From Flavobacterium sasangense DSM 21067 (GTDB lineage: Bacteria; Bacteroidota; Bacteroidia; Flavobacteriales; Flavobacteriaceae), in the NCBI RefSeq assembly GCF_000686885.1, contig NZ_JMLU01000027.1, positions 1-41,642 of the forward strand: a stretch of 41,642 nt of DNA, in the 5' to 3' direction. The notes below the pieces were generated by a model. The model was not told where the DNA came from, did not search any database, and saw only the letters and a program-made list of their open reading frames with translations. Each line of letters starts with the position of its first letter. The first letter of the stretch is position 1. This document shows, in pieces, positions 1 to 8,359 of the stretch. A program made the position numbers and the translations under genes.

Positions 1-326
1 TGCTACTTGGAGACCGAGGATATCTGTCTGATAGTATACAACTCGATTTATTCCAATCAGCAAATATTAAATTGGAAACGCCAAAAAGAATGAATCAAGT
101 GAATTATAAACCACAGCCGTATGTTTTCAGAAAAGCAAGAAAAAGAATTGAAACTTTATTCTCGCAACTGTGTGACCAATTTTTAATTAGAAGAAATTAT
201 GCTAAAACTTTTGAGGGATTTAAAACTCGAATTCTAGCCAAAATAACAGCATTAACTCTAGTTCAATATATCAATAAATTTATCTTTGATAGACCAATAA
301 ATAAAATCAAAAATCAATTAATTTAA
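1..326 (+). mobile_element. IS982-family transposase, C-terminal fragment (cut by window start)
   Basis: An open frame entering from the left edge (first full codon at base 3) runs to TAA at 324-326, giving about 107 residues. It begins LLGDRGYLSD, the D-containing block typical of IS982/DDE transposases, and continues through TPKRMNQ and the basic stretch RKARKRIETLFSQLCD, which carries the last catalytic glutamate (RIETLFSQL) expected of the DDE triad. A start codon inside this piece (TTG at 72) would cut through the domain, so the true start lies upstream of the window. The end of the element is probably within a few bases of the gggt at 338-341. Intactness cannot be judged because the N-terminal half is missing. 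Confidence 0.8.
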
Positions 327-330
327 TTTC

Positions 331-341
331 ACCCAACGGGT
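331..341. repeat. probable right end of the IS982-like element
   Basis: Five bases after the transposase stop, accc-aac-gggt forms a small dyad. IS982-family elements end in ACCC, so the gggt at 338-341 is a plausible right tip. The left end lies outside the window, so the terminal inverted repeat cannot be confirmed. Confidence 0.35.
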
Positions 342-582
342 TTCTTCATATAAAATGTTTTTTACAAATATAGCTAATTTTTTACAAATTCTATACCAAA
401 TTAGTTTGATTCAACTAAATAATCTATTTTTTTGGACTTTGTGATTTTAAGACTTAGAGATATCATAATGTGATTTTACTGAAGAACAATTAGATAATTA
501 CGATTTCAATATTTTATATCATAAGAATAAGTAATCCAAAATTTAGAATCCTATTTTATAACTACAATTTTTAAATTATCAT
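342..582. other. AT-rich spacer between IS end and aroC
   Basis: No convincing coding frame, RNA gene or terminator is visible here. It is very AT-rich and separates the insertion-sequence end from the aroC promoter region. Confidence 0.5.
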
Positions 583-590
583 TACATTTG
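583..590 (+). promoter_or_regulatory. aroC promoter, -7 box TACATTTG
   Basis: TACATTTG matches the flavobacterial -7 consensus TAnnTTTG and lies 37 bases before the aroC start. No clear TTG -33 element is seen at the expected distance, so this is a one-box call. Confidence 0.4.
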
Positions 591-627
591 TTAATCAATA
601 AAAATTAAATTCAGATTAATATAAGTT

Positions 628-1689
628 ATGGCGGGAAATACTTTTGGAAAATTATTAAAACTAACCACTTTTGGCGAATCTCATGGAGAGGCTTTAGGTG
701 GAATTTTAGATGGATGTCCTGCTGGTTTAACATTAGATTTTGATTTTATTCAAGCTGAAATGCAACGAAGAAAACCAGGTCAATCTTCTATTGTTACCCA
801 AAGAAAAGAAGAAGATGAAGTACAATTTTTATCTGGAATTTTCGAAGGCAAAACGACAGGAACTTCAATAGGTTTTATTATTCCAAATACCAATCAAAAG
901 TCAGATGATTATTCGCATATAAAAGACTCGTACCGACCAAGTCATGCCGATTATGTATACGAACAAAAATATGGTATTCGTGATTATCGTGGTGGAGGAA
1001 GAAGTTCGGCTCGCGAAACAGCAAGCAGAGTAGTAGGTGGTGCCATTGCAAAGCAAATTATTGCTAAAATTAAAATAAACGCTTTTGTTTCATCTGTAGG
1101 CGAAATTTTCATTGATAAACCTTATCAAGATTTAGATTTTTCAAAAATTGAAAGCAATGAGGTTCGTTGTCCAGATGCTGTTTCTGCTGAAAAAATGATT
1201 GCCTATATTAAAGAAATTAAAAAACAAGGCGATACTGTGGGCGGAACTATAACATGTGTAATTCAAAATATACCAATTGGTTTAGGCGAACCTGTTTTTG
1301 ATAAATTACATGCCGAATTAGGAAAAGCGATGTTGTCTATAAATGCGGTAAAAGGCTTTGAATTTGGAAGCGGATTTTGTGGTGCTAAAATGAAAGGAAG
1401 CGAACACAACGATTCATACAATCCAGACGGAACTACTAAAAGTAATCTTTCAGGAGGAATTCAAGGTGGAATTTCAAATGGAATGGATATTTACTTTCGA
1501 GTTGCTTTTAAACCTGTTGCAACATTAATTCAAAAACAAGAAGTATTAACCAATCAAGGTGAAATTATTGAACAACAAGGAAAAGGGCGTCACGATCCAT
1601 GTGTGGTACCAAGAGCCGTTCCTATTGTGGAAGCTATGGCTGCTTTAGTTATTGCCGATTATTTTTTACAAAATAAAATTTATTCATAA
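628..1689 (+). CDS. aroC: chorismate synthase
   Basis: This 353-residue protein converts 5-enolpyruvylshikimate-3-phosphate to chorismate, the last step of the shikimate pathway, using reduced FMN. Family signatures are in order: GESHG near residue 17, the basic block RRKPGQ near 47, RPSHAD near 112, [10 protein letters not shown] near 130 and the C-terminal [17 protein letters not shown] region. Length is normal for a bacterial AroC and the ATG start gives the family-typical short N-terminus (MAGNTFG). It stands alone, with a TAnnTTTG box upstream and a strong hairpin terminator directly after the stop. Identification is secure. Confidence 0.97.
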   Translation: MAGNTFGKLLKLTTFGESHGEALGGILDGCPAGLTLDFDFIQAEMQRRKPGQSSIVTQRKEEDEVQFLSGIFEGKTTGTSIGFIIPNTNQKSDDYSHIKDSYRPSHADYVYEQKYGIRDYRGGGRSSARETASRVVGGAIAKQIIAKIKINAFVSSVGEIFIDKPYQDLDFSKIESNEVRCPDAVSAEKMIAYIKEIKKQGDTVGGTITCVIQNIPIGLGEPVFDKLHAELGKAMLSINAVKGFEFGSGFCGAKMKGSEHNDSYNPDGTTKSNLSGGIQGGISNGMDIYFRVAFKPVATLIQKQEVLTNQGEIIEQQGKGRHDPCVVPRAVPIVEAMAALVIADYFLQNKIYS

Positions 1690-1691
1690 CG

Positions 1692-1722
1692 AAAAACGAC
1701 CAAATTATTGGTCGTTTTTTTT
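1692..1722. terminator. terminator after aroC
   Basis: An 11-bp stem (1692-1702 with 1709-1719), loop of 6, is followed by a T-run on the plus strand. The left arm also begins with an A-run, so it could work on the minus strand too, although the minus-strand small gene ending at 1705 reads into it. Confidence 0.85.
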
Positions 1723-1848
1723 CTTTCTATCACTATTCATCATTAGCATTACTGCGCCTACTAAGCCAAGACATACAAGCGCAAAAACAATAATCATGAT
1801 GAAAGTTCCGTTGCTATGCGAATAAAGTGGTAATAATAAATTTGTCAT
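1705..1848 (-). CDS. small single-pass membrane protein (47 aa)
   Basis: Reading the minus strand from ATG at 1848 gives 47 residues: a short polar N-terminus (MTNLLLPLYSHSNGT), one hydrophobic segment of about 22 residues (FIMIIVFALVCLGLVGAV) and a basic tail (DRKKKNDQ), so the tail should face the cytoplasm. The stop lies inside the loop of the hairpin behind aroC, so the two genes converge and share the terminator. A TATCTTTG promoter box lies 24 bases upstream. The function is unknown; the tidy transmembrane layout and promoter are the only evidence that it is real. Confidence 0.5.
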   Translation of the reverse strand: MTNLLLPLYSHSNGTFIMIIVFALVCLGLVGAVMLMMNSDRKKKNDQ

Positions 1849-1871
1849 AGTTACAAAGGTTAGAATTTAAG

Positions 1872-1879
1872 CAAAGATA
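1872..1879 (-). promoter_or_regulatory. promoter -7 box TATCTTTG for the 47-aa gene
   Basis: On the minus strand TATCTTTG matches TAnnTTTG and lies 24 bases before the ATG at 1848. No well-placed -33 TTG was found. Confidence 0.35.
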
Positions 1880-1920
1880 TAATTTAACAATTGTTTATTA
1901 CCTGATAATTATCATGTAAC

Positions 1921-2343
1921 TTATTCTAAAAACTTAGCTCTTAATTCGGGGGTTGGAATCATACAAGCGTCTTTTTTACCATACCATTTGTATCGATTTT
2001 TTGCTACATAATCGTAAACGAAATCTCTTAATCCTGTTGGTAATATCGTAAAAACAGTTGCTAAAGTAAAAATACCACTCAATCCTTTTGCAATTTGCAA
2101 AGCAGCTGTTGATTTGTAATAATAGGAAATTCCAGGTTCATACAACACGATATTATCCGTATGAATAGGATTAATTCCAATATGTTTTAAAATTTTTTGG
2201 CCCAATTCTGATTGAAGCGAAACAAACCGAAAAACATCTTTTTTATCATGCTTAATAACATATTGAACGGATGAGTTGCAAAGGTTGCAAACACCATCAA
2301 ATAATATTATCTTTTTATCTTGTGGTAAGTCTTGTATTTCCAT
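1921..2343 (-). CDS. DCC-family thiol-disulfide oxidoreductase-like protein
   Basis: The 140-residue protein carries the defining DGVCNLCN motif at about residues 16-23 (D-x-x-C-x-x-C), which names the DCC family (DUF393, COG3011), followed by the usual FRFVSLQSE block and a C-terminal region ending in a basic patch (AKNRYKWYGKK). The family is predicted to have a thioredoxin-like fold with a CxxC redox pair; substrates are not known. There is no signal peptide, so it is cytoplasmic. The length is normal. The gene is on the minus strand with MutS2 upstream on the same strand, 165 bases away. Confidence 0.85.
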   Translation of the reverse strand: MEIQDLPQDKKIILFDGVCNLCNSSVQYVIKHDKKDVFRFVSLQSELGQKILKHIGINPIHTDNIVLYEPGISYYYKSTAALQIAKGLSGIFTLATVFTILPTGLRDFVYDYVAKNRYKWYGKKDACMIPTPELRAKFLE

Positions 2344-2352
2344 ATATCAATA

Positions 2353-2425
2353 TCAAGTTCAAATTCAATGTCAAGTTCAAATTTTAACGCAAAGTGAAAA
2401 AGTTTTTCGCAAAGAGCGCTAAATG
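2353..2425. repeat. dispersed intergenic repeat, copy 1
   Basis: The sequence built on repeated caagttcaaatt followed by ttaacgcaaag and a gcgctaa block reappears in inverted orientation at 12861-12919. It sits in the spacer between MutS2 and the DCC gene. It appears to be a low-complexity family of intergenic repeats. Confidence 0.5.
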
Positions 2426-2508
2426 ATTTAATGATTAAAGTGAAACGTCTCTGTGTAGCTCTAGTTAACACAAAATTAATCAAAAAACTCTGTGATACTC
2501 TTTGTAAA

Positions 2509-4677
2509 TTAAGCCGGTTGCACGTATTCCAATTGGTCTAAATTTACTTTTGAAGTGAAAATTCCATAGTTCACAGTTGCTTTTGATTTTTCGATAGCAT
2601 CAATAGTTCCAATGGCTTTTCCGTCTTTCATTCGAACTCGGTCACCAACTTTTAGTACAACTTTAGGTTTGTTTTCTTCTTCAATTTTGGCTTTGATTTT
2701 CTTTTCTTTTTTAACTACTCGAATTTCCTCTACCTTGACTTTTACTTCTTCTTCTACTTTTTTCTGGATAACTTCTTTTACTTTCTTTTCTTTAACCGAA
2801 AGTTTTCTACGTTTTGAATTTTCGATTTCAACCATTTTCAAAAACTCACCAATTAAAGTTTTTTTGTCTTTGTTATTGAAGTAACTTTCCGAAATATCAT
2901 CAATTTTCTGACCAATGTAAATCAAACGTTGGTTAGCATCGTACAATTCTTGATAACGCTCTAATTTCTCTTGAATTTTCGCATTGATGGTTTCCATTTT
3001 TTTGCTTTCTTCACGCGCTTTCGTTTCTTCTTCTTTTAATGTTAAAGACGTTTTTTCTAATTTAGAGCGTTCTTTTTGAAGAGTTGCAATGGTTTTGTCG
3101 AAACGAACTTTTCCGCCTTCAATTTTCTTTTTAGCACGATTGATTAATCCGTACGGAATACCATTTTTTTGTGCTACTTCAAAAGTAAACGAACTTCCGG
3201 CTTGACCTAAAATCAATTTGTACATAGGTTCTAATGATTTTTCATCGAACATCATGTTAGCATTCGACGCGTAAGGCAATTCATTAGCTAATATTTTTAA
3301 ATTGCTGTAATGTGTAGTTATAATTCCGAAAGCTTCACGAGCATAGAATTCTTCCAAGAAAGTTTCTGCTAAAGCACCACCTAATTCAGGATCAGAACCG
3401 GTTCCAAATTCATCAATTAAGAACAAGGTTTTAGCGTTACATTTCTTTAAAAAGTAGTTCATGTTCTTCAATCGGTAACTGTACGTACTTAAATGATTTT
3501 CAATAGATTGATTATCACCAATATCCGTTAAAATTCTATCGAATAAAAACGTTTCACTACGTTCGTGAACCGGAATTAATATCCCACTTTGCAACATCAA
3601 TTGCAGTAATCCTACCGTTTTTAATGAAATCGTTTTTCCTCCAGCATTTGGACCTGAAATCACAATAATGCGACTTTCATTATGTAATTCGATAGTTTGT
3701 GGATAGGTAACGGCTTTCTTTTCCTTGTTGTTCAAATATAAAATAGGATGGAAGGCTTCTCTGAAAAACAAACGTTTCTCTTCGATAATGTTCGGAAGAA
3801 TTCCATTGATTTTATAGGCATATTTCGCTTTTGCGGCAATCACATCAATATCACTTAAAAAGTCTTGATAAGCAGCAATAGTTTCGGTAAACGGACGAAT
3901 TTCATTGGTTAAACGTTTTAAAATACGCATGATTTCTTCACGCTCTTCGTATTCCAAATTATTTAACTCACGCGAGTATCGTTGCGCTGCTTCGGGTTCG
4001 ATGTAAGCGATGCTTCCTGTTTTAGAACTTCCTAAAATCGAACCTTTTACTTTTCTGCGATACATCGCTAAAACCGCTAAAACTCGGCGATTTTCAACCA
4101 CAGTTTCTTTAATGTCATCTAAATAACCAAGTGAATTATATTGGCTCAAAGCCATTCCAAAACTTTGGTTAATTTTTCCTCGAACTACATTAATATTTCG
4201 ACGAATATCTACTAAATCTGGAGAAGCATTATCTTTTATGATTCCAAACTTATCTACCACTTCGTCGATACGTTGGATAATCAATTTTACAATGTCAATT
4301 TGAGAAGCTTTTTGGTATAAATTGGGATAGTAATCTTCGAACTTCTTTAAAAATTGAATCAACGTAATCGCCGTTTCAGAAAGGTTGGCAATTTTTTTAA
4401 AGCTGCCTACTTCTAGGAAACTATCTTCGATAGCTAAGAATTTTAGTTCGTAGTTGATGTTCTCAAATCCGTGATTCGGAATGGCGTTATTGTTGGAAAA
4501 CGAAGATAAATATTCAGAAGTTTGCTTTAAGTTAATAAGCAATTCTTCTTTGTTTTTGAACGGCGTTATCGCCATGGCTTTTGCCTCACCAATATCGGTG
4601 TTGCAGCGACCAGCGATGGTTTCTAAAACCGTGTTAAATTCTAAATCTTGTAGCGTTTTTTCTGTAATCGAAATCAT
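2509..4677 (-). CDS. mutS2: MutS2-type DNA-binding ATPase without Smr domain
   Basis: The 722-residue protein has the MutS core and ABC ATPase: Walker A GPNAGGKT at residues 342-349, then a Walker B and signature region (FLIDEFGTGSDPELGGALAE) and the H-loop ITTHYSNLK. A long charged coiled coil follows (about 515-660), then a small KOW-like C-terminus (VGDRVRMKDGKAIGTID). MutS2 proteins normally end in an Smr endonuclease domain and are near 780 residues; here the chain stops after the KOW-like segment. It also lacks the MutS1 mismatch-recognition domain. MutS2 acts in suppressing recombination and, in some bacteria, in rescuing collided ribosomes. The gene is divergent from ung with a compact shared promoter region. 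Confidence 0.88.
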   Translation of the reverse strand: MISITEKTLQDLEFNTVLETIAGRCNTDIGEAKAMAITPFKNKEELLINLKQTSEYLSSFSNNNAIPNHGFENINYELKFLAIEDSFLEVGSFKKIANLSETAITLIQFLKKFEDYYPNLYQKASQIDIVKLIIQRIDEVVDKFGIIKDNASPDLVDIRRNINVVRGKINQSFGMALSQYNSLGYLDDIKETVVENRRVLAVLAMYRRKVKGSILGSSKTGSIAYIEPEAAQRYSRELNNLEYEEREEIMRILKRLTNEIRPFTETIAAYQDFLSDIDVIAAKAKYAYKINGILPNIIEEKRLFFREAFHPILYLNNKEKKAVTYPQTIELHNESRIIVISGPNAGGKTISLKTVGLLQLMLQSGILIPVHERSETFLFDRILTDIGDNQSIENHLSTYSYRLKNMNYFLKKCNAKTLFLIDEFGTGSDPELGGALAETFLEEFYAREAFGIITTHYSNLKILANELPYASNANMMFDEKSLEPMYKLILGQAGSSFTFEVAQKNGIPYGLINRAKKKIEGGKVRFDKTIATLQKERSKLEKTSLTLKEEETKAREESKKMETINAKIQEKLERYQELYDANQRLIYIGQKIDDISESYFNNKDKKTLIGEFLKMVEIENSKRRKLSVKEKKVKEVIQKKVEEEVKVKVEEIRVVKKEKKIKAKIEEENKPKVVLKVGDRVRMKDGKAIGTIDAIEKSKATVNYGIFTSKVNLDQLEYVQPA

Positions 4678-4696
4678 TTTTCTTTTTCTGTTAGGT

Positions 4697-4728
4697 CAAA
4701 GTTACAAAGTAATAAATCCATATTGCAA
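4697..4728 (-). promoter_or_regulatory. mutS2 promoter (TTG-N21-TAACTTTG)
   Basis: On the minus strand TTG at 4728-4726 and TAACTTTG at 4704-4697 are separated by 21 bases, a good fit to the flavobacterial consensus, 20 bases upstream of the ATG. Confidence 0.5.
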
Positions 4729-4738
4729 CAGAAATTTA

Positions 4739-4746
4739 TATTTTTG
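4739..4746 (+). promoter_or_regulatory. ung promoter -7 box TATTTTTG
   Basis: TATTTTTG matches TAnnTTTG 14 bases before the ung ATG, so the transcript would have a very short leader. It is back to back with the mutS2 promoter. Confidence 0.4.
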
Positions 4747-4760
4747 GTAAAAATTATAAA

Positions 4761-5426
4761 ATGTTTATCAAAAATCAGAGTTGGAAAACCTTATTAGCGC
4801 CTGAATTTCAGAAACCGTATTTTGTAGAATTGATACAACAAGTGGAACAAGAATACGCCACAACGACTTGTTTTCCGCCAAAAGAATTGATTTTTTCTGC
4901 TTTTGAGCAATTTGATTTTCAAGATACGAAAGTGGTGATTATTGGACAAGATCCTTATCATGGAACAGGTGAGGCGAATGGTTTGTGCTTTTCGGTAAAT
5001 GATGGAGTTGCTATTCCGCCTTCGTTGAAAAATATTTTTACAGAAATTAATTCGGAGTACGATAGAATTCTTTTTCCAACATCGGGTAATTTAGAGCGTT
5101 GGGCAAAGCAAGGTGTTTTGTTATTAAACGCAGGTTTAACGGTAAGAAAAGACGAAGCCAACAGCCACAAACATTTGAAATGGAACGTTTTTACCGATGC
5201 CGTAATTGATGTGATAAATCAAAAATCAGAAAATGTGGTGTTTTTATTATGGGGCAGTTTTGCTCAGAAAAAAGGGAAACTTATCGATAGAGAAAAACAT
5301 TTAGTTTTAGAAAGCGGCCATCCGTCACCTTTAAGCGCTAACAGAGGCATGTGGTTTGGAAATAATCATTTTAAATTGACGAATGCGTATTTGAGAGAGA
5401 AAGGGAAGAGTGAGATTCATTGGTAA
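4761..5426 (+). CDS. ung: uracil-DNA glycosylase (family 1)
   Basis: This 221-residue enzyme removes uracil from DNA as the first step of base-excision repair. The water-activating motif GQDPYH is at residues 62-67 (catalytic Asp64) and the DNA-intercalation motif HPSPLS at 187-192 (catalytic His187); the uracil-binding LLLNAGLTV block lies between them. Length and start are normal for the family. It is divergent from mutS2 and converges on the DUF3667 gene. Identification is secure. Confidence 0.97.
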   Translation: MFIKNQSWKTLLAPEFQKPYFVELIQQVEQEYATTTCFPPKELIFSAFEQFDFQDTKVVIIGQDPYHGTGEANGLCFSVNDGVAIPPSLKNIFTEINSEYDRILFPTSGNLERWAKQGVLLLNAGLTVRKDEANSHKHLKWNVFTDAVIDVINQKSENVVFLLWGSFAQKKGKLIDREKHLVLESGHPSPLSANRGMWFGNNHFKLTNAYLREKGKSEIHW

Positions 5427-5471
5427 GAAATAAATATTCAAAATAATCTCAACTTTAAAATAGTTAATAAA

Positions 5472-6215
5472 TTACCCCACATGAATATCAAAAATTAAAA
5501 CACTCAACAATAATAAAATAAAGAAAATTGTTAAAAACAATAAATAGCTGTAGAGTGAATATAAAAAGGATTTAATTCTTGATAAATTATTAAAAAAAGT
5601 GATGTAGCTCCAAAAAATCAAAACGATATCCAATAACATTAAAATATTTACAAATAACTTGTTGTAATTGGTTTCTGTAAAATGTTTAGTAATTGGAAAT
5701 ATAGCAATTCTAAGGATTAAACGTTGGGAAGCCATATAAGTATTCAAAACAATATGCTCTATAAAATTATATCCTTGTTTTCTAAAAACTATATAAGAAG
5801 CTATTGAAAACATTGGAATAGATAATAATATTATCCAATAATAATGATGTGAAATCCATTCGTTTAAGCTTTCATATTCCACACTTTGAATTTCTGAAAC
5901 TGCTTTTTTGTCTAAAATACTGAAATGAAATAAATGGCGTAAAACACCATATAAAGTAGCTAAAATAATTACTAAAGAAATAGGCTTGAAATGTTTTACT
6001 CGTTTTCCTTCAATAAATTCTCTTATAGAATCTCCAGGTCGAGTAAATAATTCTTTAGCCGTGAATAAAACTCCTTTATCAAAATGAAAAAAAGCGTGTT
6101 GTATGTCATGCAAAATAAAATGTAGATTTAATTTATGTGTATCAGCCGATTGTCCACAATTGTTACAAAAGTTTCCCGCGTAAATTTGATTGCAATTTTT
6201 ACAAGTAACTTCCAT
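5472..6215 (-). CDS. DUF3667 membrane protein with N-terminal zinc ribbon
   Basis: The 247-residue protein opens with a four-cysteine ribbon (CKNC at 5-8, CNNCG at 17-21), followed by the family-diagnostic stretch from HDIQHAFFHFDKG to TRPGDSIREFIEGKR, and then about four hydrophobic segments to the C-terminus. This is the DUF3667 layout, common in Bacteroidota; its role is unknown. It is the last gene of a minus-strand run, 10 bases after the lipoprotein gene, so the two are probably co-transcribed. It converges with ung with no obvious hairpin between them. Confidence 0.8.
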   Translation of the reverse strand: MEVTCKNCNQIYAGNFCNNCGQSADTHKLNLHFILHDIQHAFFHFDKGVLFTAKELFTRPGDSIREFIEGKRVKHFKPISLVIILATLYGVLRHLFHFSILDKKAVSEIQSVEYESLNEWISHHYYWIILLSIPMFSIASYIVFRKQGYNFIEHIVLNTYMASQRLILRIAIFPITKHFTETNYNKLFVNILMLLDIVLIFWSYITFFNNLSRIKSFLYSLYSYLLFLTIFFILLLLSVLIFDIHVG

Positions 6216-6225
6216 TTAGATAAAT

Positions 6226-6759
6226 TTAATTCACTGTAAACTCTAAAATATTATTTGTAGCTCCAACTGTAGTAGTATTAATTATTACGGTTACTACATC
6301 TTGAGAATCTAAAGAAACTATTCTTGGTTCAACTAGAACTTTATATTGTCCTGGAGCTAGGGTAATATCAGTATCATATTCGTAAGTAGTATCTAAAGCA
6401 TCTAATTGTTGAATACCTGAAATATAGCTTCCTACGAAATTATCTCCTTTTGTAGCGGTAATAGTAGTTGGAATATAGTTTTCCCAAGTTCCTGAAGCGT
6501 TTCTTTTTTGCATTGAATAATTAAAAAAGAATGCTCTTGAAGTTGTTGTTAAAAACAAATCTAGAGGAGCATCAGAACCATAATTTAGAATTCTGTCAAA
6601 GTTGCAACTAACATTTAAAACATTGCCAGAAGCACTGACTTCGATTTTATTGTTAACAGTAACCGCTTTTGTTGCAAAAAATTCATCATCACTTTCGGTA
6701 CAACCTGTAAATAATAACGTGATGATAGCTATAGTTAGATAGTGTATGTATTTTTTCAT
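6226..6759 (-). CDS. putative lipoprotein
   Basis: The 177-residue product starts with a lipoprotein signal (MKKYIHYLTIAIITLLFTGC), with the lipobox LFTGC placing the lipidated cysteine at residue 20. The remainder looks like an extracytoplasmic beta-rich domain (alternating V/T/I strands, ending in LEFTVN). I do not recognise the family. It lies 11 bases downstream of the beta-barrel gene on the same strand, so a membrane-associated pair is likely. Confidence 0.65.
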   Translation of the reverse strand: MKKYIHYLTIAIITLLFTGCTESDDEFFATKAVTVNNKIEVSASGNVLNVSCNFDRILNYGSDAPLDLFLTTTSRAFFFNYSMQKRNASGTWENYIPTTITATKGDNFVGSYISGIQQLDALDTTYEYDTDITLAPGQYKVLVEPRIVSLDSQDVVTVIINTTTVGATNNILEFTVN

Positions 6760-6770
6760 TGTATTTTATT

Positions 6771-7364
6771 TTAAAAACGATAACCTAAGTTAAGACCTAA
6801 ACGAGATACAGTTGAAGGGCTATCACTATTGAATAAATTTTTTCCAATTCCTACTGTTAAATCGATAACAAAACTCTCTTTAAAGTATAACTTGTATCCA
6901 ACGGCTGCTCCTAAAGCAATATCGTTGTAATCTTTTTTAGTTACCACAACATAATCAGCCGTACCATTATTTAATGTTTTTAGCTCTTTATATTGACCTC
7001 CATTTATATTTGAGAAAGCTTCTAAGTAGTACAAATTTGTAGCACTTTTAGACATCGCATAGCGAACATAAGGAATTACTTGATATTCAATCATCGTTCG
7101 AGTATCATCTTTAAGAAAGTCTTCTTTTTTATTTGATTTGTTAAAAGCCAATCCCGTAATACCAACTGAAAAATCTTTATTTAGAAATCGTTCATAAGAT
7201 ATTCCTAATCTTCCATTACCAATTAAGTTTAATACATCTACTTTTATTTCGTTTTTTTTGGAAAATATAGGAGATGTAATTGTGTCAGTAGCTTTGCTCT
7301 CATAGGATTGAGCGAAAGTACTTAACGACAGAAACAGTCCCAATAAACAGCTAATTCTTTTCAT
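6771..7364 (-). CDS. outer-membrane beta-barrel protein (DUF3575-like)
   Basis: I place the start at ATG 7364, not at the upstream 7406, because it gives a clean signal peptide (MKRISCLLGLFLSLSTFAQ). The mature part begins with KNEIKVDVLNLIGNGRLGISYER and continues with alternating amphipathic strands ending in RLGLNLGYRF, whose terminal aromatic residue is characteristic of outer-membrane barrels. The KNEIK...ISYE pattern resembles DUF3575. With this start there are 38 bases between it and the transglutaminase-like gene upstream. It probably forms an envelope unit with the lipoprotein gene. Confidence 0.65.
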   Translation of the reverse strand: MKRISCLLGLFLSLSTFAQSYESKATDTITSPIFSKKNEIKVDVLNLIGNGRLGISYERFLNKDFSVGITGLAFNKSNKKEDFLKDDTRTMIEYQVIPYVRYAMSKSATNLYYLEAFSNINGGQYKELKTLNNGTADYVVVTKKDYNDIALGAAVGYKLYFKESFVIDLTVGIGKNLFNSDSPSTVSRLGLNLGYRF

Positions 7365-7402
7365 GTGTAAGGTTAATATTTTTGTAAATATAGAAAATTT
7401 TA

Positions 7403-8332
7403 TCAATTAAAAGTCAGCTCACCAAGAATTTCTTCGCTCATAAATTTACCACCAGGATAGGTTGCGGTGTAGTCTAAATTTAACCAAATTTGACCTCTTT
7501 CATCAATATGATAATGAATTTGTTGGTGGTGACTTTCTTGTTTAAAAAGCACCTCTTTAATCAAGTAAATGGCGGTTTCTAAATCGTTCTTATTGCCAAT
7601 CAACATTTCAGGATATAAATGACCTCCAGTATGAATAATTCTAGGTGTTCCGCCAATTGCTTTAATACAGGCTGCCATCAAAATAGCGTGGTCATCACAG
7701 TCACCCGAAAAGTGTTGCAAACTTTCAGAGGCATATGCAATATATTCTCTTCCTTTTGGATCGTTTACGTAATTCCAACGGTTTCTAATTTCTTTAAAAA
7801 CAGCAAAACATTGAATCATTCTTCTGGTTTCACCCGTTTGTTTGATTTCTCGGAAATGTTGTGTGGTTGCGAATAAAGCAAAATTTCGAACTTTTGGATT
7901 AGAGAAATCAACCGCATTGATAATTTTCGATTTGTTTGGAAAGGGGAGCAATTTGGCTACAATAATGTCTTGCGGATTTGGTGTTTCGCTCATAGAATAT
8001 ACCATATAACGATAATCTTCAAAAACCCGATTAAAACCATAATTCCCGAACAAAGTGCCGTACAACAAAGCAATTAAGTATAGGAAAACAATCAGAATAA
8101 TGATGGTTTTTACCAATCGAAGAACAAGTTGAATGGCTACAAGAATAAGGATGAATATGATAATTCTATCCAAATGCAGTGACCATTCTAAATCGATTAA
8201 ATTTTGATGTGCAATTAAAAAAAGTGGAATAGCAATTAAGATATTCAACAAAAAAATGACAACACTATCCCACGGCTTCGGTAAAGAAAGCTTTTCTTTG
8301 AGTTCGGCGATAGTTGGGATTTTAATTGTCAT
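7403..8332 (-). CDS. membrane-anchored transglutaminase-like protein
   Basis: The 309-residue protein has two to three hydrophobic segments in the first 95 residues, then a soluble domain containing FSGDCDDHAILMAACIKAIG (about residues 205-225) and a later RIIHTGGHLYPEML. Cys and the following Asp/His are arranged as in the transglutaminase-like cysteine-protease superfamily. The substrate is unknown; the family includes peptide or protein cross-linking or cleavage enzymes. It is 27 bases downstream of the substrate-binding-like gene, on the same strand. Confidence 0.65.
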   Translation of the reverse strand: MTIKIPTIAELKEKLSLPKPWDSVVIFLLNILIAIPLFLIAHQNLIDLEWSLHLDRIIIFILILVAIQLVLRLVKTIIILIVFLYLIALLYGTLFGNYGFNRVFEDYRYMVYSMSETPNPQDIIVAKLLPFPNKSKIINAVDFSNPKVRNFALFATTQHFREIKQTGETRRMIQCFAVFKEIRNRWNYVNDPKGREYIAYASESLQHFSGDCDDHAILMAACIKAIGGTPRIIHTGGHLYPEMLIGNKNDLETAIYLIKEVLFKQESHHQQIHYHIDERGQIWLNLDYTATYPGGKFMSEEILGELTFN

Positions 8333-8359
8333 TTCGTTTAAAACGATAAAAATACGGAA

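Noticed and set aside
2612..2884. 90-codon frame on the plus strand opposite mutS2
   Set aside because: It is an antisense shadow of the coiled-coil region of mutS2, rich in Ser/Phe from complementing Lys/Glu codons.
7365..7406. Upstream start for the beta-barrel gene
   Set aside because: It adds 14 residues before a clean signal peptide and overlaps the upstream stop; the ATG at 7364 fits better.
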